DNA of 14,894 nucleotides from UMGS1498 sp900552335 (lineage in GTDB: Bacteria; Bacillota_I; Bacilli_A; RF39; UBA660): positions 1 through 14,894 of the forward strand of contig CABSFU010000026.1 in assembly GCA_902477075.1 (NCBI GenBank). Reading direction: 5' to 3'. The notes beneath the pieces were generated by a model. It saw only the letters and a list, made by a program, of their open reading frames with translations, had not been told where the DNA came from and did not search any database. This document shows positions 13,933 through 14,894 of the stretch, in pieces. How positions within the stretch are numbered: the first letter of the stretch is position 1; each line of letters begins with the position of its first letter. A program made the translations under genes and the position numbers.

Positions 13933-14765
13933 AATATTGTGTAAAAGAAACCAGTGAGTTATTACCTTTTTTGTTAGCTAATATTGAGTTATCTCATAAA
14001 AAAATTAAAATGTTGTTAAAATATCAAAATATTTTGGTAAATCAAAAAGTTATAACACAGTATAATTTTCCTTTAAAAAAAGGGGATATTGTAGAAATTA
14101 AAGAGTATAGAACAAAGAAGCATGATAAACAGTTGGATATTATATTTGAAGATAAGAATATTATCGTTTTAAATAAACCAGCAGGCTTACTTACTATATC
14201 AAGCCCAAAAGAAAAAGAAAAAACACTATATCATATGGTGTTAGAATATGTAAAACAAGGTAATAAAACAAATAAAATATTTGTTATTCATAGACTAGAT
14301 AGAGATACCTCTGGTATTGTAATGTTCGCTAAAAATGAAAAAGTAAAAACTAGTTATCAAACTAATTGGAATGAGATTGTAAAAACAAGAAAATATGCTG
14401 CTATTGTAGAAGGAATTCCTGAAAAAAAAGAAGCAACTTTAAAATCGTATTTAGAAGAAAATGAGGAAGGCTATGTATATTCTTCTAAAAATGGTAAATT
14501 AGCGATTACGCATTACCAAGTAAAGAAGGAAAAAAAGAATTACAGTTTATTAGATATTGATATTAAAACAGGAAGAAAAAACCAAATTAGAGTACAATTA
14601 AAAGAAATAGGACATCCAATCGTTGGGGATAAAAAATATGGGAAAAAAGCAGATAGAATGTATTTAGCTGCTTATGAATTATCTTTAATAAATCCCGTTA
14701 CTCATAAATTAGATATGTATAAGGTTAATATTCCGAGAAAATTCGATAAATTTTTATCTCAATAA
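13929..14765 (+). CDS. RluA-family RNA pseudouridine synthase with S4 domain
   Basis: The enzyme isomerises uridine to pseudouridine in rRNA or tRNA. It is 278 residues. An S4 RNA-binding domain covers residues 1 to about 62 (ELLPFLLANIELSHKKIKMLL ... VEI), followed by the catalytic domain. Motif I is NIIVLNKPAGLL (about 79-90). HRLDRDTSG at 121-129 holds the catalytic Asp124. Near the C-terminus KTGRKNQIRVQLKEIGHPIVGDKKYG is the family's motif III. Size and architecture match RluD/YjbO/YhcT-like proteins of Firmicutes, but the exact target (for example 23S rRNA helix 69 or another site) cannot be read from sequence. It is co-translated with the yutD-like gene and ends before a terminator. 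Confidence 0.93.
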   Translation: MKYCVKETSELLPFLLANIELSHKKIKMLLKYQNILVNQKVITQYNFPLKKGDIVEIKEYRTKKHDKQLDIIFEDKNIIVLNKPAGLLTISSPKEKEKTLYHMVLEYVKQGNKTNKIFVIHRLDRDTSGIVMFAKNEKVKTSYQTNWNEIVKTRKYAAIVEGIPEKKEATLKSYLEENEEGYVYSSKNGKLAITHYQVKKEKKNYSLLDIDIKTGRKNQIRVQLKEIGHPIVGDKKYGKKADRMYLAAYELSLINPVTHKLDMYKVNIPRKFDKFLSQ

Positions 14766-14783
14766 AAAGAACATTCAATAAAT

Positions 14784-14809
14784 AATACTTGAAAAAAAGT
14801 ATTTTTTTT
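14784..14809 (+). terminator. Terminator after the pseudouridine synthase gene
   Basis: Inverted repeat AATACTT (14784-14790) / AAGTATT (14797-14803) with a six-base loop and an eight-T tract (14802-14809). Confidence 0.85.
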
Positions 14810-14817
14810 GATATATT
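14789..14817 (+). promoter_or_regulatory. Promoter embedded in the terminator, reading out of the window
   Basis: TTGAAA (14789-14794) in the terminator stem/loop and TATATT at 14812-14817, 17-base spacer. The arrangement copies that at 12318-12346. The expected start is near 14824, and the gene it serves would lie beyond the window end. Confidence 0.55.
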
Positions 14818-14868
14818 GAATATGGTAATAAAAATAGTAATATAGTTTGTAGATAGTGAATTTTTAAT

Positions 14869-14885
14869 GTTTGCTATATGCAAAC
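14869..14885. repeat. Short inverted repeat at the window end
   Basis: Perfect 6-bp arms GTTTGC (14869-14874) / GCAAAC (14880-14885) around TATAT. It lies downstream of the promoter at 14789-14817, so it could be an operator or leader hairpin of the next gene. There is no coding frame in 14766-14894. Confidence 0.4.
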
Positions 14886-14894
14886 GGGGGGGGG
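14886..14894. other. Terminal run of nine G, probable sequencing or assembly artefact
   Basis: Nine consecutive G end the window in DNA that otherwise has almost no G runs above four or five. Two-colour Illumina chemistry produces such poly-G at read or contig ends. This is inference. Confidence 0.6.

Noticed and set aside
1..14894. CRISPR array, tRNA or rRNA genes, insertion sequence
   Set aside because: I found no regularly spaced repeats, no cloverleaf-like sequence and no transposase on either strand.

Overview
The window looks like chromosomal DNA from a low-GC, spore-forming-lineage member of the Bacillota, probably an uncultured or gut-type Bacilli/Erysipelotrichia-like organism. The grounds are very AT-rich coding sequence with strong AGGAGG-type ribosome binding sites, an Asp-type T-box leader, a YunB-type sporulation protein, a YutD-family protein, and the gene order prfB-(YitT)-ftsE-ftsX. 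UGA is used as a stop (for example 5626-5628 and 9334-9336) and a UGA-reading RF2 is present, so this is not a UGA=Trp mollicute. Every supported gene is on the + strand.

Layout. (1) 1-611: 3' end of a coiled-coil, phage tail-fibre-like protein closed by a terminator. (2) 628-6656: one long, tightly packed run. It holds prfB (with the classical +1 programmed frameshift, so the true start is 678), a YitT-family membrane protein, ftsE, ftsX, a cytoplasmic coiled-coil protein, a degenerate SGNH-like protein and a GT4 glycosyltransferase of the glycolipid-synthase type, ending in a strong terminator. (3) 6710-7636: an orphan HipA-like kinase-fold protein with its own weak promoter. (4) 7624-12336: a T-box leader with specifier GAC (Asp), then a SpoVK/CbxX-type AAA+ ATPase translationally coupled to hisS, then a 326-base gap with what looks like a decayed small gene, then an archaeal-type aspS and a terminator. 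(5) 12318-14809: a promoter embedded in the aspS terminator, a small protein with a C-terminal membrane segment, a YunB-like sporulation protein, and a yutD-like/RluA-family pseudouridine synthase pair driven by an extended -10 promoter, ending in another terminator with an embedded promoter. (6) 14810-14894: no gene; a short inverted repeat and a terminal run of nine G.

Functionally the window joins translation (RF2, HisRS, AspRS, an RNA pseudouridine synthase), division and envelope (FtsEX, membrane glycolipid transferase) and sporulation (YunB, perhaps the SpoVK-like ATPase). The points most worth a second look are the AAA+ ATPase placed between an Asp T-box and hisS, the pair of unknown genes directly behind ftsEX, the orphan HipA-like protein, and the terminator/promoter overlaps.
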